Assembly (NCBI GenBank): GCA_014898415.1
Contig: RCTD01000030.1
Location: forward strand, 186,001-250,000
Direction: 5' to 3'
Source of the DNA: Stromatinia cepivora
Lineage: Eukaryota; Ascomycota; Leotiomycetes; Helotiales; Sclerotiniaceae
Length of the DNA: 64,000 nt
The first letter of the stretch is position 1; every line of letters begins with the position of its first letter. A program made the translations under genes and the position numbers. Positions 45,328 to 57,700 of this stretch are shown here, piece after piece. The notes under the pieces were generated by a model. The model had not been told where the DNA came from. It saw only the letters and a program-made list of their open reading frames with translations, and ran no database searches.

Positions 45328-46542
45328 ATGGATAATTCTGTCCCGAACAATCCGGATTCGTGGCAGCACAGCGATTCACCTATGGCCGCCAACAAAAGAC
45401 GAGTTTTCATAGCATATGCAAATGTTCTCGTTGGTGACCACACCACATACACTGTGAGGGGAGAAGTCAAGGAATTAGTCGTTGAACACTTCGAAAGCAG
45501 AGCGAAATTCCTGCATGGTCTTTCGCCAAAGGAAGTTGCTGAAAAGGTGGTCGATATCCTGAAAGACGGGTGGTTTATGGCCAATTCAAATGCACGAATC
45601 GGACTTGCTGACCTCCTGCTCGATTTTCAATCAGCAACTGCAAGAACCGATACTGGGTGTGAAAAAACAAGCGAACTTTTGGAAGATGTAGGTCGCCTTA
45701 TCTATGAAGGTCCCCTTGCTAATCTGATTGAGGATGCGAACGATTCAGAAAGTCGAGAAAAGGAGACAATTCAAGCAGCCGTGCCTCCCGATGAACAAAA
45801 CTCCTCCAGCCATGATAAGAGCAACTGCAATAACCAAGAATTAAGATATAAGAGACAAAGAACTGCCAGCCCCGAAAGGCCTTCCAAAATACAAGATCCC
45901 CTGAAACAACACGAAAGAGACCGCCACGGCCGCGAAACAAGCCACCGGAGAAAGGGAGAAGCCCCCTACCGCAACAAGCACTCTGCCCCCCACGGTGCCG
46001 GACGACAATATAAGAGAGACCGAAGCCACAGTGGCATGAACTACAATGCACTAGAACCAGCTCGGAAGAGACCTCGCAATGAAGGTATAGATCATGTCTC
46101 GTGAAGTTCTGCAGAGCTAACGTGAATGATAATAGATATAGGCAAACCGTTCGTACCAAACCTTCCCTCTTGCGATCTGGGAAACTATGAGGCATTCTAC
46201 CAAGAATTGATGCGGTTGCGCGATACCAAACTATGCCATCCAATTTTCCAGTCTCGAATCATGAAAGAGGCAAATGAAGCCATCACACAAGCTTGCTACG
46301 ACTGGTGTGTGCAGCATCACCCGTCCATGCTGCGAGAGATGAAGTGGGATTATCTTGTCAATGCACAGCTCCATCTCTTTCATCGAAATGTGACTCAAGT
46401 CACAGTACTCAAAAGCACTCTACACCTGCAACAGCAAAAAACTGTGGCGGACCAAGTTGCAGCAGAGGACCCTTCGTTTCTTCAAGGCGACGCCACCAGG
46501 GTTCAAGCAGTTAGGAGAAGTCTTGTAAACCAGATAACATAA
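45328..46542 (+). CDS. Unrecognised basic protein, Arg-rich central region
   Basis: Model join(45328..46084, 46136..46542), 387 residues, one 51-nt intron joining ...RKRPRNEDIGKPFVPN. The start is the first in-frame ATG (MDNSVPNNPDSW); upstream in-frame codons are not ATG. Residues 20-145 look globular and helical (RVFIAYANVLVGDHTTYTVR, then SPKEVAEKVVDILKDGW). Residues 150-255 are polar and basic with RERD/RHGR/KRDRSHS-type runs and KRPR clusters, suggesting nuclear or RNA-associated location. The C-terminal 130 residues are helical with several Cys/His/Trp (CYDWCVQHHPSML). I do not recognise the family and no enzymatic motif is evident. Long gene-free DNA flanks it on both sides. Confidence 0.65.
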
Positions 46543-48134
46543 AGGGAACGATCGGCGATGGATGTGAGATATGAAATAGCTCGCTTGGAGCCTCAGTTTG
46601 ATGAGATCAATAGTGAGATAAGGTCGTTATAGGAGAAGTTAGATGTAGTTTACTCAGTCAATCGCGGAGACAAATGCGATTAAAGTGCTGGGGCTTAGAC
46701 CAATTCAGGAACTGGCTGCATATTGTGCAGTAATATAGAAGTATTAGCTCTACATTTCTTCTACCAGACTCAAACACATTAACCTGGCGCCTGCGATATA
46801 ATCAAAAGGGAAAAAATGAAAGTGAAAATACAGATTGTGATAGTACGCTATACTCAATTTAATTTTGAGCTATAATCTTTTCTATTAAAATCAAATATTA
46901 ATTCGAGTAAATTCTACTATATTTACTTCAATCAATCTTATCTCGAATTTAAAAAATGCTTTAGAATGGTGGTGTTATTAATTGGTGGGATAGAGATTAA
47001 TTTTTTAATTTTCCTTTAATACAATTTTTAATTGAATTATATTCAATCTAATGAAATTATAATTGAATTGAATAATTTAGGCCTCCGGTGTGTAGAAACT
47101 ATAGAATTTATAATAATGAGATATTGAGGTGATTCACAATGAGTGCACCCTATGAAGGCTAGCAAAAGGCCACACAATTGATCATGTTAAATAAAAAGGT
47201 TGAAAGAACTTCTCATAGGGGCCACGACTACCTCTATAAATGTTATCGCTTAATTAAGGTCACGTGCCGTATGAACACGTGATAGTCAGCAAATATTTTC
47301 ATAAAAGTATTATGCACGTCATTGCGGTCTCGCATTACTTAACCATATATATCGGGGTATGTTGACCCAGAACATACGCCAAAACGAAAACCAATGGCCC
47401 CGGCTATGTTTCCTTGACAAGTCTATAATTCTACAAATCTTTTTTTGATATTTTTTTGATATTTTTTTTTTTCAACTCATTACTCTTTTTTTTGCCCCCA
47501 TAACATTGGCAAGCTCTCGTCTCAACTTTGGCCCCACTTTAAAGTATATATGGACCCATAATAAAATGTGGGTCCAAACGCGCATTTCGCGTTTTTGACG
47601 CGACTCTTTCTACAACACTATTTTTTCAAAATTTCATTATTCAACAATCACAACTCCGAATAGCTTCAAATCAAGAAATTATCGTACAAGAAAAGAAACT
47701 CATATCCTATAAAAGAAGATTAATCACAGGGTCTCGTATAGAAAGCTTGTTATCACAAAAGATAGAAATCGAATTTAGATTCTCTAACAATATAATAAAA
47801 TCGACTCAATATGAAGAATCAAGACTACAAAGGATTTCTAAATCTAAACATTCGAATCGGGATTGTCGAACGATGCTAAGAGAATATATACCTATATCCA
47901 AATGCAAACCTCAATATCTATATCAAGAACTTGTATAGGCTTCACAGGATCATCTATTGGCGTACAAAGAAGCGTTATTTTGCACCATTCGTCCGCACAG
48001 CTTGCTTTTGTAAAGCGAAGAGTCCATTATGCTGGGCAATGTCCTTAATCAGCTCCAGCATGACAATCTCCAGTAAGTATAAATTTGCGAAGCATGCTGT
48101 GAATGTACATATGACGAAAAAATATCCACGAGCT
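46543..48134. other. AT-rich intergenic stretch with adjacent inverted repeats
   Basis: The + side from 46800 to 47110 is very AT-rich. Two CACGTG boxes lie at 47261 and 47276. Two neighbouring hairpins lie at 47551-47576 (TGGACCCA / TGGGTCCA) and 47577-47593 (AACGCG / CGCGTT). No gene recognised; ORFs at 47.7-48.1 kb are featureless. Confidence 0.45.
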
Positions 48135-48950
48135 TCACAACTTTGAAGCCGCCTCCGTTTCCGTTAAGAAGCGTTCCAAGATTCGTCGAATGTAAGGCCA
48201 AACAGGTTCAACTAAGGAATGGCGCAATTCATCCACGACTACCCACTCAAGAGTCGTGAAACCCTGGCCACGAGCACGATAACTCTCGAGCGTAGCCACA
48301 AGTGCTTGAGCCCTTGACAGAGGAACAAAGATATCTTCCTTGCCGTGCAGCATGTACAATACCGTCTTATTTGCCCAACCTTCAGACAATCCATTCTTTT
48401 CTTGCATTTGCGCTATAGTTTCTAGTGGCGTTGCAGAAAATCCCGCCCATGTAATCACAGCTCCAAGATCTGCAGCTCTTCGTCGAGTGAGCAGGAATAG
48501 GTACAGAATCGAGGCGCCCTGACTATCACCCATGAAAATAATTCGGTTTGGAGGCGTACCCGTTGCAATTTCCGCATCAATGAGAAATTCAAAGTAGTCA
48601 AGTGAGACTTCAATATCGCGCACATCAGAATTATGCTGTCCGAACTCGTGAATCTTTGAAGGGTCGCCAGCAGAAGGAACGGGTTGGTCAATGTTGTACC
48701 ATGTATGTTTTCCTGGGGTTGGCCAATTATTTGGCAACCCTTCCGGGATAACGATCTTGACATGCTGGAGTGAAGGTGACTTGTGGATGTTATGAGCTAC
48801 AGATAATCTGTTTGGAGGATGCTGGTTGAACTGGTCGGCAGACCAACCATAGCCATGTAAGAAGATAAGCGTGGCAGCTTTATCAGGATTTGTGGTAGCT
48901 TTTGGCGGCGAAATGATAATAGGATGTCTCCGGTGATTTCCCAAGGACAT
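48135..48950 (-). CDS. Alpha/beta hydrolase (phospholipase/carboxylesterase, acyl-protein thioesterase-like)
   Basis: Single exon, 271 residues, ATG at 48950. It has the oxyanion strand LIFLHGYGWSADQF (residues about 28-41). The nucleophile elbow is GDSQGA (Ser near residue 145), where APT-type enzymes have GFSQGG. The acid is likely the Asp in HGKEDIFVPLSRA, and the catalytic His is in VVDELRHSL. Order and spacing fit the phospholipase/carboxylesterase family (PF02230). These enzymes cleave acyl thioesters or lysophospholipid esters, usually in the cytosol. Compared with yeast Apt1 (about 227 residues) it is longer, with an extra segment after PEGLPNNWPTPGKHTWYN. No signal peptide is seen. 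Substrate not determinable. Confidence 0.85.
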   Translation of the reverse strand: MSLGNHRRHPIIISPPKATTNPDKAATLIFLHGYGWSADQFNQHPPNRLSVAHNIHKSPSLQHVKIVIPEGLPNNWPTPGKHTWYNIDQPVPSAGDPSKIHEFGQHNSDVRDIEVSLDYFEFLIDAEIATGTPPNRIIFMGDSQGASILYLFLLTRRRAADLGAVITWAGFSATPLETIAQMQEKNGLSEGWANKTVLYMLHGKEDIFVPLSRAQALVATLESYRARGQGFTTLEWVVVDELRHSLVEPVWPYIRRILERFLTETEAASKL

Positions 48951-51060
48951 TTTGTTACAGTAGACAATAGTACCGGCCAGCGATGCACTCTGTTGTACAA
49001 TTAATCACTTTATTTTGTTGATACTAGCAAGAAATATGTTATACACTCTTGTAAATGTTGAAGCGAGATCACAGTATGATGAGGTATGAAACATTGATAA
49101 TCAATTTGATGAGCTATGTAGTGAAAACTACGCTATGACAGGGGCCTGGAAGCTAAACTTAAATAGGAAACGTTTCTTGATAACCAATAGAAAAGAACTC
49201 AACAGTGGACATTTTCTGACTAATCACGCTTTTGCAACATAGAGCCATCTCACGCTCAGAATTGGAGGACGCCGCCTTTGATTGGTGTCAGGTTGTACAG
49301 TACAACCTCGCTGATCTGTCAGCACCCCATCTGTGGGTTGTTTGATTGCGAAGAGATTGTGTCGTGCGACAATTTTGCATCACTGTCAGCTAAGGACTAG
49401 TAGAATTCGTGCTACTCTCTTCTAGATTGTTGGCGCGTCTTTGTCTTCTAGCTCACCATCTTTGAATTCTTCGTTAATAGTCTCCCTTGCCATTGTTGAT
49501 ATCTTTTGGAGTGCGTGCTCGTTGTCTCTAAATATATGGTCTGACACTGACACCGAGAGTTCTTGCGGCTGGGACGGATCATCTCGATACCTTCAGGTTA
49601 AGACAATCTTAAATTATTCTAGATATATAACTCACTTCGAACTTGAGGTTTGGTTTCCGGAAAGTATGACGGTTTATTTTCAGCTTCTGTATGCAAAACA
49701 TTGATCTGGAGTTGAAGTTAGACATTGCAGCAGCTTAAAATAAGGGCGTTAATTACTTTGTAGATGGATGTTTTCTATATGCCAGCTGTCTTCCAAAGCA
49801 GCGGCCACCTGGCGATATGGAACCTTTCCGAGGAGGTTTTTTCGGAAATCAAATCTTTGGGTAGCGATGGTCCAAGGAAGGACATATCATTCAAAGGAAG
49901 AGAATGCATGGCTTTTTGCTACCCAAAATAAGCGAGCTGTATATCAATGTACATGATGAGCACTTGAAAGTCATATTTAATTGAGAGGAAAGGACATCAT
50001 GGGTAACCTTCAGTGCGTTATCTTCCTAATTGTTGATGTTTAAACAACCTTGGTAATTTGTCAACGGACAGTTTTGGGGTCTCTTTGCAGTGATGCTTTA
50101 GTTTGATACATGTTTACTCGGATCGCACCTAGCTACCTTAGATGCAACCATCTATGGTATTTTCATACTTTCAAGTCTAGTCCTTAGTCTGTCTGTCTTC
50201 TCAGTCCGCCTCAAGGCTCCAATCGTACATACAATGTGCTGCTATATTATCCCAAACGTACGTATGATGTTCAAATGAGAGTGGGATTACACATTCCATC
50301 ATATTTCCCCGAGTCCAGAATCTCCGGAAGGTATAATAAAATCATCAGCAGATGTACTGTACACGCAGCACTATAACCCTTGTCATGAGAAAAGAGAGAA
50401 TCAATTGCCTTCCATGATTATATAACCAGAGTACTTTCCCCCAGAGACACTCTCGGTTCCAGGTTCGTGTGTGTGCGTATGTCAACTATGGTAAAATAGA
50501 AAATGTTCATAAAGGTTATGTCTTCACAGCTCATTAAATGCTTTTAAATTATGCCAAAACTATTCTAATTGTGCTTCTAAACATTGATCTATCATCTATT
50601 GTCAATATTCACGTACATACTAACTAAATCTAATCTATATCTTTCGGCAAAATATTATGCGAGATGTATTAGGACATTGAAAATATCAAATTCCGTATTA
50701 TCGGCAACGCAAGGCTAAAGAGTAAGCTAATATGTATGATCTAGTCTAAAGTTACGCCAATTCACCTGAATGCAATAGGGCCTCAAAGCCAGTAGGCAAA
50801 TATATATCAGTCTACGGTACCGAACATCGCAGATGCCAGTAGCTAAGAGCTTAGTGTGTTAGCGTACGGCATTTGCAAAGTTAACATACAAATCTAATTC
50901 GCTTCAATGAACCATAGAGAAGATTTTCAATACGCAACACCGTAACGGGACACGAACTAGCGAGGTGACTTATATTTTCCCTGCTCTACATGCTTAAAAG
51001 AACAGCTTACCTTGGATTTGTTACTGATTGTGAGCCATTACAACATCCAATATCAACAAA
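48951..51060. other. Intergenic stretch of 2.1 kb
   Basis: Promoter of the minus-strand hydrolase, then spacer. ORFs such as 49441-49704 are compositionally unremarkable. No RNA gene or repeat seen. Confidence 0.5.
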
Positions 51061-51885
51061 ATGTCCGGTAATGCTAATATCCAACCCGCCACTCCCGTGT
51101 CAGAAACTAGCAAGAAACGTCCTCGCGACTCCTCCGAGCCAGAGAGTCCAAGACAAAGTAACAAAAGAAGAAATTGTGCTACTAAGAGTATGTATAGTCA
51201 ACCAGATTTTTCCCGCCCTCATCACTTTGACCTTACAATTCTTGCGATGAATACCAAGCTTACACATGTTGTGATTATAGACAGAGAATACCTCACTCCT
51301 CCCTTAAAGAACTCTGCACCCAACGAATCTCTGGCTATTGAAACGGGAAAACGCCACACCCCTGAGTCTCAGGAACATATTCTTCACGGTGTCATGGAAA
51401 CCATCATGTCATCCTTGAAACAATGGTCAGCAAGAAACTTCCTAGGCATATACCCTTTGCAAAACCCGTCTACTCCATATCTCAAGAATTTATGTCTTCG
51501 TCTCAAGGATATAGATATCGATCCATCTATGCTGGTACCAGATAGGAACCAATGGGAGGTACAAGATGTCGATGTATTATTGCAAAGCCTAGACGAGGTA
51601 CTACAATTTGACCAGACGATTATTAATAACGGTCGAATTTCGAGAGCTGTTCTTGATGCTATATTTGAGAACGGCTTCGCGATCACACGCAGGTTGGGCG
51701 ATGAAGATGATTTAACGGAAATGAAGAGGCTTTGCCGTCTGCGAATCGAAATCTTCGATGGTAAGATTAAAGAAATAGAGGACCGTTTACGTAAATCACG
51801 GGATCTCCTTGATGCACAACTTCTCGAAGTGGGTGAACTATGGGTCTCTCTTGTCGGAAAGGCGAAGGGAAAAAATCCGGAATGA
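51061..51885 (+). CDS. Unrecognised protein with basic N-terminus and C-terminal coiled coil
   Basis: Single exon, 274 residues, ATG at 51061 (MSGNANIQPATP). Residues 15-45 hold KKRPRDSSEPESPRQ and NKRR, a likely nuclear localisation signal. Residues 50-110 include FDLTILAMNTKLTHVVIIDR. Residues about 215-260 form a charged heptad-like helix (EIFDGKIKEIEDRLRKSRDL) before ELWVSLVGKAKGK. A 180-residue antisense ORF over it is a shadow. Family unknown to me; nuclear location is inferred from composition. The basic, Pro/Ser-rich leader recalls that of the unrecognised gene at 45.3 kb, but no alignable similarity was seen. Confidence 0.65.
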   Translation: MSGNANIQPATPVSETSKKRPRDSSEPESPRQSNKRRNCATKSMYSQPDFSRPHHFDLTILAMNTKLTHVVIIDREYLTPPLKNSAPNESLAIETGKRHTPESQEHILHGVMETIMSSLKQWSARNFLGIYPLQNPSTPYLKNLCLRLKDIDIDPSMLVPDRNQWEVQDVDVLLQSLDEVLQFDQTIINNGRISRAVLDAIFENGFAITRRLGDEDDLTEMKRLCRLRIEIFDGKIKEIEDRLRKSRDLLDAQLLEVGELWVSLVGKAKGKNPE

Positions 51886-52229
51886 TTTTGCGGCGAAAGA
51901 ACATTATCACCTAAATCAGTATCCATAATTCTTCCCCAATGGTGAATGCAAACAGCGATACATAGCGAAGGAATGGAATGGGTATAGATGACGGAATACG
52001 ATGGGCGTCTATTTTTGACAGTATGTGGTTATGGAGGGAGGAATTGCTGCAGACTTGCAAAATAGAATACACAAAATGCCACAACTAATAGTTTTACTTT
52101 TGCATCTCAGTGATACCAGAATGCTAGAATGTGAAAATCTTTGAGAAGTAAGCCCACCATATAGTTTGAACGTCTAATTGTGCTTGCTACTTCTCTTTAC
52201 AATTCCTAGACCCTCAATCTGAACCATCT

Positions 52230-52830
52230 CCCCAATTTTCATCACCACTTTCACTGCCCCGCAAACCACAGATTAATGAGCACCACGCCACCGCTCTCGC
52301 ATTTCTACGCCATTCTCCTATACCGTTAAAATACGCTGAAGGTTTCTTTAATGCCCACATACCTTGTCCCCCAATTATTTAACCAAGAACCCCGGAATCT
52401 AGCTCGGATTTGGCAGATATGAGATAGGGGTTCAAGCGTCGATGGTAACCGATTAATATGGCGGCATCATGTTCTTTTTTAACGGACAACAATTTAACAC
52501 CCTCCTGTGTAGATGTCGAGATGGGCTTGTCAACAAGAAGAAATTTTATGCCAGTTTCGATGAAGGAGATAGATAGAGGAACATGGGTATGGTTTGGAGT
52601 GCAGACAAAGACTGCGGTTGATACCGGAGAGAATCACAGAAGAGAGGAAAGTGAGGAAAGTGAGGAGTGGTAAGTGGTCGACAAGGAATTTGCAAGCCGG
52701 AGCCTATGCTGGCAATGGAGACTGGTTCTGCAGATGCTCCGATCATTGTTTGCGAGTATAGGAACGGTGCTGAGGAGGCAGAACAGTAGAGACACGACTT
52801 AGCTATCAAATACAATACCTATCTACTTTC
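52230..52830 (-). pseudogene. Gfo/Idh/MocA-type oxidoreductase remnant
   Basis: Reading the minus strand from about 52830 gives EPVSIASI, then STAVFVCTPNHTHVPLS (from 52615), FLLVDKPISTSTQEGVKLL, ILIGYHRRLNPYLISAK, SELDSGVLG-stop-IIGGQGMWALKKPSAYF, and in another frame GGVVLINL. This order matches the Gfo/Idh/MocA family: the beta strand before PNxxH, the EKP-type motif (here DKP), the GxxxRxxP block, then GGG-x-INxxxH. In-frame stops occur at 52634-52636 (TCA on +) and 52379-52381, plus at least two frame changes, so the gene is dead. The NAD-binding N-terminus and the C-terminal third are not recognisable. It lies next to the dehydroshikimate dehydratase gene in divergent orientation, so it may once have belonged to the quinate cluster (inference). 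Confidence 0.78.
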
Positions 52831-53398
52831 TATCCCTCTGTAACTGAAGAGGTGCGTTTCTCCAAGCACACGAATCAAGGCAAATGTATAATCCCGAAGT
52901 TTTGCCAAGCTGACTAATTCACAATCCGACTTTCAAACTCCGAACGATGTTTGGGGTTTGGGTATATTGCCGAAAGAATTCTTTGAGCGCATGAATGGGC
53001 TCAGCAGGTTCAACCTTCACTGCCGAATGGCAATAATACTTTGGGTGTTACATCTTTTTTGGTATGTTTCTTAAGCTTTTATCCCTCAAGGAAAGTAGTA
53101 CTATCTGAAGGGGGAAAGAGGAAAAAAGATATGGTGTAAATCTTACCATGGGGGTACGCGCCGACTGGTTATATTAGTGTTATCCTACATCTGCCTAAGA
53201 CCAATGTTCTTTTAGTTGATCGGACTTGAGCTCTCTTTTTCGTCATATTGCGCTGCATTATTTTTGGCTTTCAGCTGTATCATATGCGTTTCCTACTCAA
53301 TAATTTATATTGATATCATATTGTCATTTCATTTTTATTTCATTTTTTCCTCGATACAACACTCATCATCTACGCGAGCAAGCGTAAGAGCATTTATC
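52831..53398 (+). promoter_or_regulatory. Upstream region of the 3-dehydroshikimate dehydratase gene
   Basis: About 570 bp with a pyrimidine-rich leader from 53300. At 53069-53084 TCTTAAGCTTTTATCC matches 12 of 16 positions of the known Neurospora QA-1F activator consensus GGRTAARYRYTTATCC, including the complete TTATCC half. Confidence 0.4.
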
Positions 53399-54504
53399 AT
53401 GTCTTTTAAACCAGCAATTGCAAGCATGTCCCTCGGACGCTGTTTCGCTGGTCATAGCCTCGAAGCAAAATTCAAAGCTGCTAGAGATGCTGGCCTCTCT
53501 GGTATTGAAATGTGTAAGAACACTACCACCTTCACCATCATCAAAACTAAACCTGTCAATAGTCTATGAAGATCTCCTCCACTCTCCCCTCTCACCCATC
53601 CCCTTACTCTCACATCCACGCCGCGCAATACATTCGCTCCCTCTCCTCATACTATGCTCTCCCCATCATAGCCTGCGGTCCCTTCTTTTGCGAAGAAGGA
53701 CTTCTTTCCCCTTCCGCTCGGAAATCTAAACTTCAAGACCTGCAACTTTGGTTCCAAGTTTGCCGTATCCTAGGCACAGACATCATCCAAATCCCCTCTA
53801 CATTTTCTTCTGCATCCGCCAATACACCCTCACTTTCACAAATGATATCTGATCATCGCGAAATAGTCGATTTAGGCACTGCCCAAAAACCACCTTTCAG
53901 ATTCGTCTTTGAGAATTTGTGCTTTGGGACGTATATTGATACGTGGAGTGGCGCGTGGGAAATCGTGAAGGGTGTAGATAGGGATAACTTCGGATTATGT
54001 CTAGATACATTCAACATCGCCGGTCGCGAATTTGCCGACCCTGCTTCTCCTACTGGTACTGTACCGAATGCACAAGTCACATTCAAACAGAGCATGGAGA
54101 AGATGGTACAAACGATCGATCTGAAGAAAGTCTTCTATATCCAAGTTGTCGATGCAGAACGCCTAGTTATACCGTTGCTTGAAGGTCATGAATTCTATTC
54201 CGAGGGGATGAAAGCATTGATGTCATGGAGCAGAAATTGTAGATTGTTTTTGGGCGGACAGGACAGAGGGGGTTATTTGCCGGTGATGGATGTGGTGAAA
54301 GCTATTTGTAATGGGCTGGGATATAGGGGTTGGGTGAGTTTCGAGTTATTCAACCGGAGCTTGGTAGAGAAGGGTGATCATGTGCCAATGGAACATGCTG
54401 AGAGAGCAGCAAGGAGTTGGGAATATGTTTGTGGGGAGATGGGGTGGGAGAACGTTTGTGCTAATGTCAATGAGATAGGGAGTGAGGTCATGGCTCGATT
54501 GTAA
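53399..54504 (+). pseudogene. qutC: 3-dehydroshikimate dehydratase (qutC/qa-4 type), one-base frameshift
   Basis: Exon 1 53399..53513 (MSFKPAIASMSLGRCFAGHS) joins at 53563 in phase 1 to give GIEMFYEDLLH, the family's GxELFYEDL block, across a 49-nt intron. The frame then diverges: about 53580-53620 needs one base removed to reach HIHAAQYIRSLSSYYALP, which runs open to the TGA-side stop at 54504. No alternative splice restores phase. The rest is complete: GTDIIQIPSTF, RFVFENLCFGT, FGLCLDTFNIAGREFADP, VFYIQVVDAERL, MSWSRNCRLFLG and GWVSFELFNRS. The enzyme (xylose-isomerase-like TIM barrel, metal-dependent) turns 3-dehydroshikimate into protocatechuate, the last dedicated step of quinate catabolism. 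A base-calling error in the C-rich run is possible. Confidence 0.82.
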
Positions 54505-54736
54505 GTTTTGGATGTCATGGATATGGTTTTAGGAGGATGATATATCTGCATCTCCATGGCGTTTAGCGGGATTAGAATATTTTCACATCATGGCGCACTG
54601 CGATTACACAGTGTTTTGTATGTGTGTATTGGATATACCGCGAGGGATTCTTCCACAATTAATATTGTACGTGTGCATATATTTATACACAATCATCCAA
54701 TCTCTTCAAAGCTTTCTTCTCCAAAACGAAGATGCA

Positions 54737-57700
54737 TCAACCATTCCCACCAGAATCCCTTCTTTGCTCCTCAGCAGCACTCAATGCTTGCAGTATCTGC
54801 CCAGCCTCAATTCCTTCATCCCCATGTCCAAAATCTATGCCTCTTCCAAACCCCGCTTCACCACCAGGAATACCCATTCCTGTGTTTCCAAACACTTGAG
54901 CACTCATCCATGACGGATCTGCCGCAGAGCTCGCTAATAATTGCTGCAATGTACTATTGTTCGAATAGAGCGGGTCAGGTTCCCGACAAAAGGTATAAAA
55001 GTCCTGGTTTCGGTTATCTGGATCCTCAAATCCGAGATTTACTAGACTCTGATCCATACTATTCGTCCTGGGTGTTTGTTAGTATTGAAATTAATTTAGT
55101 AGGCGCGATTTCGAATGGTGAGTAACATACCATTCCATTGCATCCATGACAGCAAAATCGTTAAATATCGCATCACCATCAGTATCCAAACTATTTTGAG
55201 GTGTCGCTCGCTGAAAGCTTGGTGATTGCTGTAGCAATCCAAAGGGCATTTGATTGATGGTCCTATTTTGGTTCTTATTTTGTTGGTGAGCACTCCAGGG
55301 GTTCAGAATCGCGGTGTTTCCATGAGGACTCTCTGGAATTCTAGGGAAATTCTCTGCCACAGAGCCATTAAAAGAGTGGTTGGACTGCATCATTGAAGAG
55401 TCAGTGACCGCGTATTGAGGAAGACTTGGGGAATATGAGCACCAAAGCACTATATGCAGATGGAGAATCAAGGTTTACAATAGCCTTGATTGCGGTTCAA
55501 GCCTCAAAATTTCAATGTTCGAAGAATTGTGAATATCCTAATGGATTCATTGTTGCAATGCAGTGGGGACTAGCGGAATCCCGGAAGGGACGCACAAGTA
55601 AAACATGGAATCGGATATTTGAGAGTACAATTTCAAGGAATCGATCAAACTTACGTGTGATGTTGGCGGCATGAGATTCTTCGCATACTGCAGATTACTT
55701 CTGTTAGGTCGTGCTACACCCATACTATTCATTGACTGCGATCGGAAGACTTGAGGACTGTAGGGCTGGCTTGTTTCGTAGCTGGCTGTACTATTTGGCG
55801 TTTTGGTTGATTGAGGTGGTTCCGCGGCGGCTGGAACCATAAGATCAAACGCAGCTTGGCTTTCACGTCGATTTCTCAACGGTACATTTTCAGAAGCATC
55901 TCTAGAAGATTCAAATACTGGCCAAGCTGGTTCCATCGTAGAAACGCACATATCTAAGTTATATTTCCAATCGTCCAGAACTAGACGCTAGTGAGTCAGT
56001 CATGCCGATAATAGAAGACGTAACAATCGAAGATGCTTATAAATCAAGGAAGACTTGGACATTGAATGAGAGTTGAACATTGGGGAGGCAAGGAAAGAAT
56101 CAATTCTGCTCACCAATATGTGTGTTTTCTATACTTCGTCGGACTGCATGGACAACGTCATATGCTTTCTTGGTGTAATATTCGAATGTGGGTGGGACAA
56201 TAATAAGTCCAAATGTATGTGAATGCCGCTTTAAAAGGTGAACGATTTGACGTGCCGATCTCGTACAAGGTTCTAAATCAAGGCTTCCCTTTCGTTGACC
56301 ATGGGATAGAAGCTGGCATTCGGCAACCGTCGTAAAATATGCAACGTGGAGATGATAATGATGTGGCAGCAATGCTGAATTTTGCTCGCTATTCATTGCG
56401 GTAGAATCGGAATACAATGGCTGGGGTTGGGACTGACTCCAGACATGTAACCTTTCCAACAAGCCGGTGCTGAATTGGACAGTTTTTGAACTATCAGATG
56501 CACAGCTTGCTTCATTTAGTACTTGGAGAACTTGGACTAAGCGGTTAAAGGTACTCAGAATAGATGCAGGAACTCTAGAATTTCCAACGGCATTTCTTCG
56601 GACACTGAGACAGTCCGTCCAGGGATCCCATTCTTCCAGTCCATCTTCAACCAACATACCAACATGGTCCATGTCGTCTGATCTCAAATGCGGCCGTCTT
56701 CGTAAACGTGCTGCAACCAAGGTATCTAGCGCAAAACACCCAAGAAATACATGCTTAGATCTCGAACTATGCTTTGAGGGTTTTGGGTCTTCAGACAATG
56801 GTTTCTCAAGACCAAGCTCAATGGCAATCCTGACAGCTTGTCCAATAAGAATCCATGCCCTGTTGAAATGCCCGAGCCCAAGATTCGTAAGGGTTAAGAT
56901 CAGTAGAGCCTGCACATGGCCAAGATCAAAACTTCCTTCTTCATTCGGAATAAGAGCTCTTGCGTGCGTATACATTCTTTCAGCCGTCCATACATCTTGC
57001 GATACCAGCCCTTGAGCATGAGGTATGTTGTTTATTGCTCTATGTTGAAACTTGGCATAAGCTATTGCAGCCCATAAAAGTGCGTGATTGCCACTGATAG
57101 CCTCCGTTCCGCTGGTCCTAGTTTGAGAATATTGATATGAGATCCTTAACAAATCGTGCTTTTCTATAATGGGCAGCCAGCAATGCGTATAAGAAAAATA
57201 TACATCAAGTAGATGCCAGGTCTCCGATGGGAGCTCTGGCAAGTTCGTCTTGATACCAATTGAGGCTATTGGATAAGCAGGACTCAGTATCGAGCCATAA
57301 TGCGCGTTGGAGAAGTTTTCCATAGAACTTCCAGCGGCCATCGGCGATGGAGCTTCCTCTTGTATCTGAAAATCGAGTTTCTGGTCGGGCCAACCACTTA
57401 TCGATGTCCTTGTTTGAGATTCATTGTCCGGAACAGATATAGGAGAATCCGCCTGGCCAGCAGCTAGCACAGGCCGCTTCCCTATTTGAACATCTGAATC
57501 GAGCCGTTTTCTCTTAGTGATATCAGCATTACCAGATCCTGGTTCTAATATCGGTAGTAATCTCTCAAGCTCTCTTGACAATTGAGATTTCCTCCATACC
57601 TCGGCCAGACTGTCCGAATGACCATCCTCATTTCTCCAAATACTAACAAGTGCCTCGTTTGTCTCGTCCCCCTTAAACATTCGGAAGTCAGTAAGTGGCG

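Noticed and set aside
51384..51926. 180-residue minus-strand ORF
   Set aside because: Shadow of the 274-residue + strand gene, which has an ATG and better protein-like composition.
56467..57015. 182-residue + strand ORF
   Set aside because: Lies wholly antisense to exon 4-side coding of qutA, whose protein shows clear family motifs.
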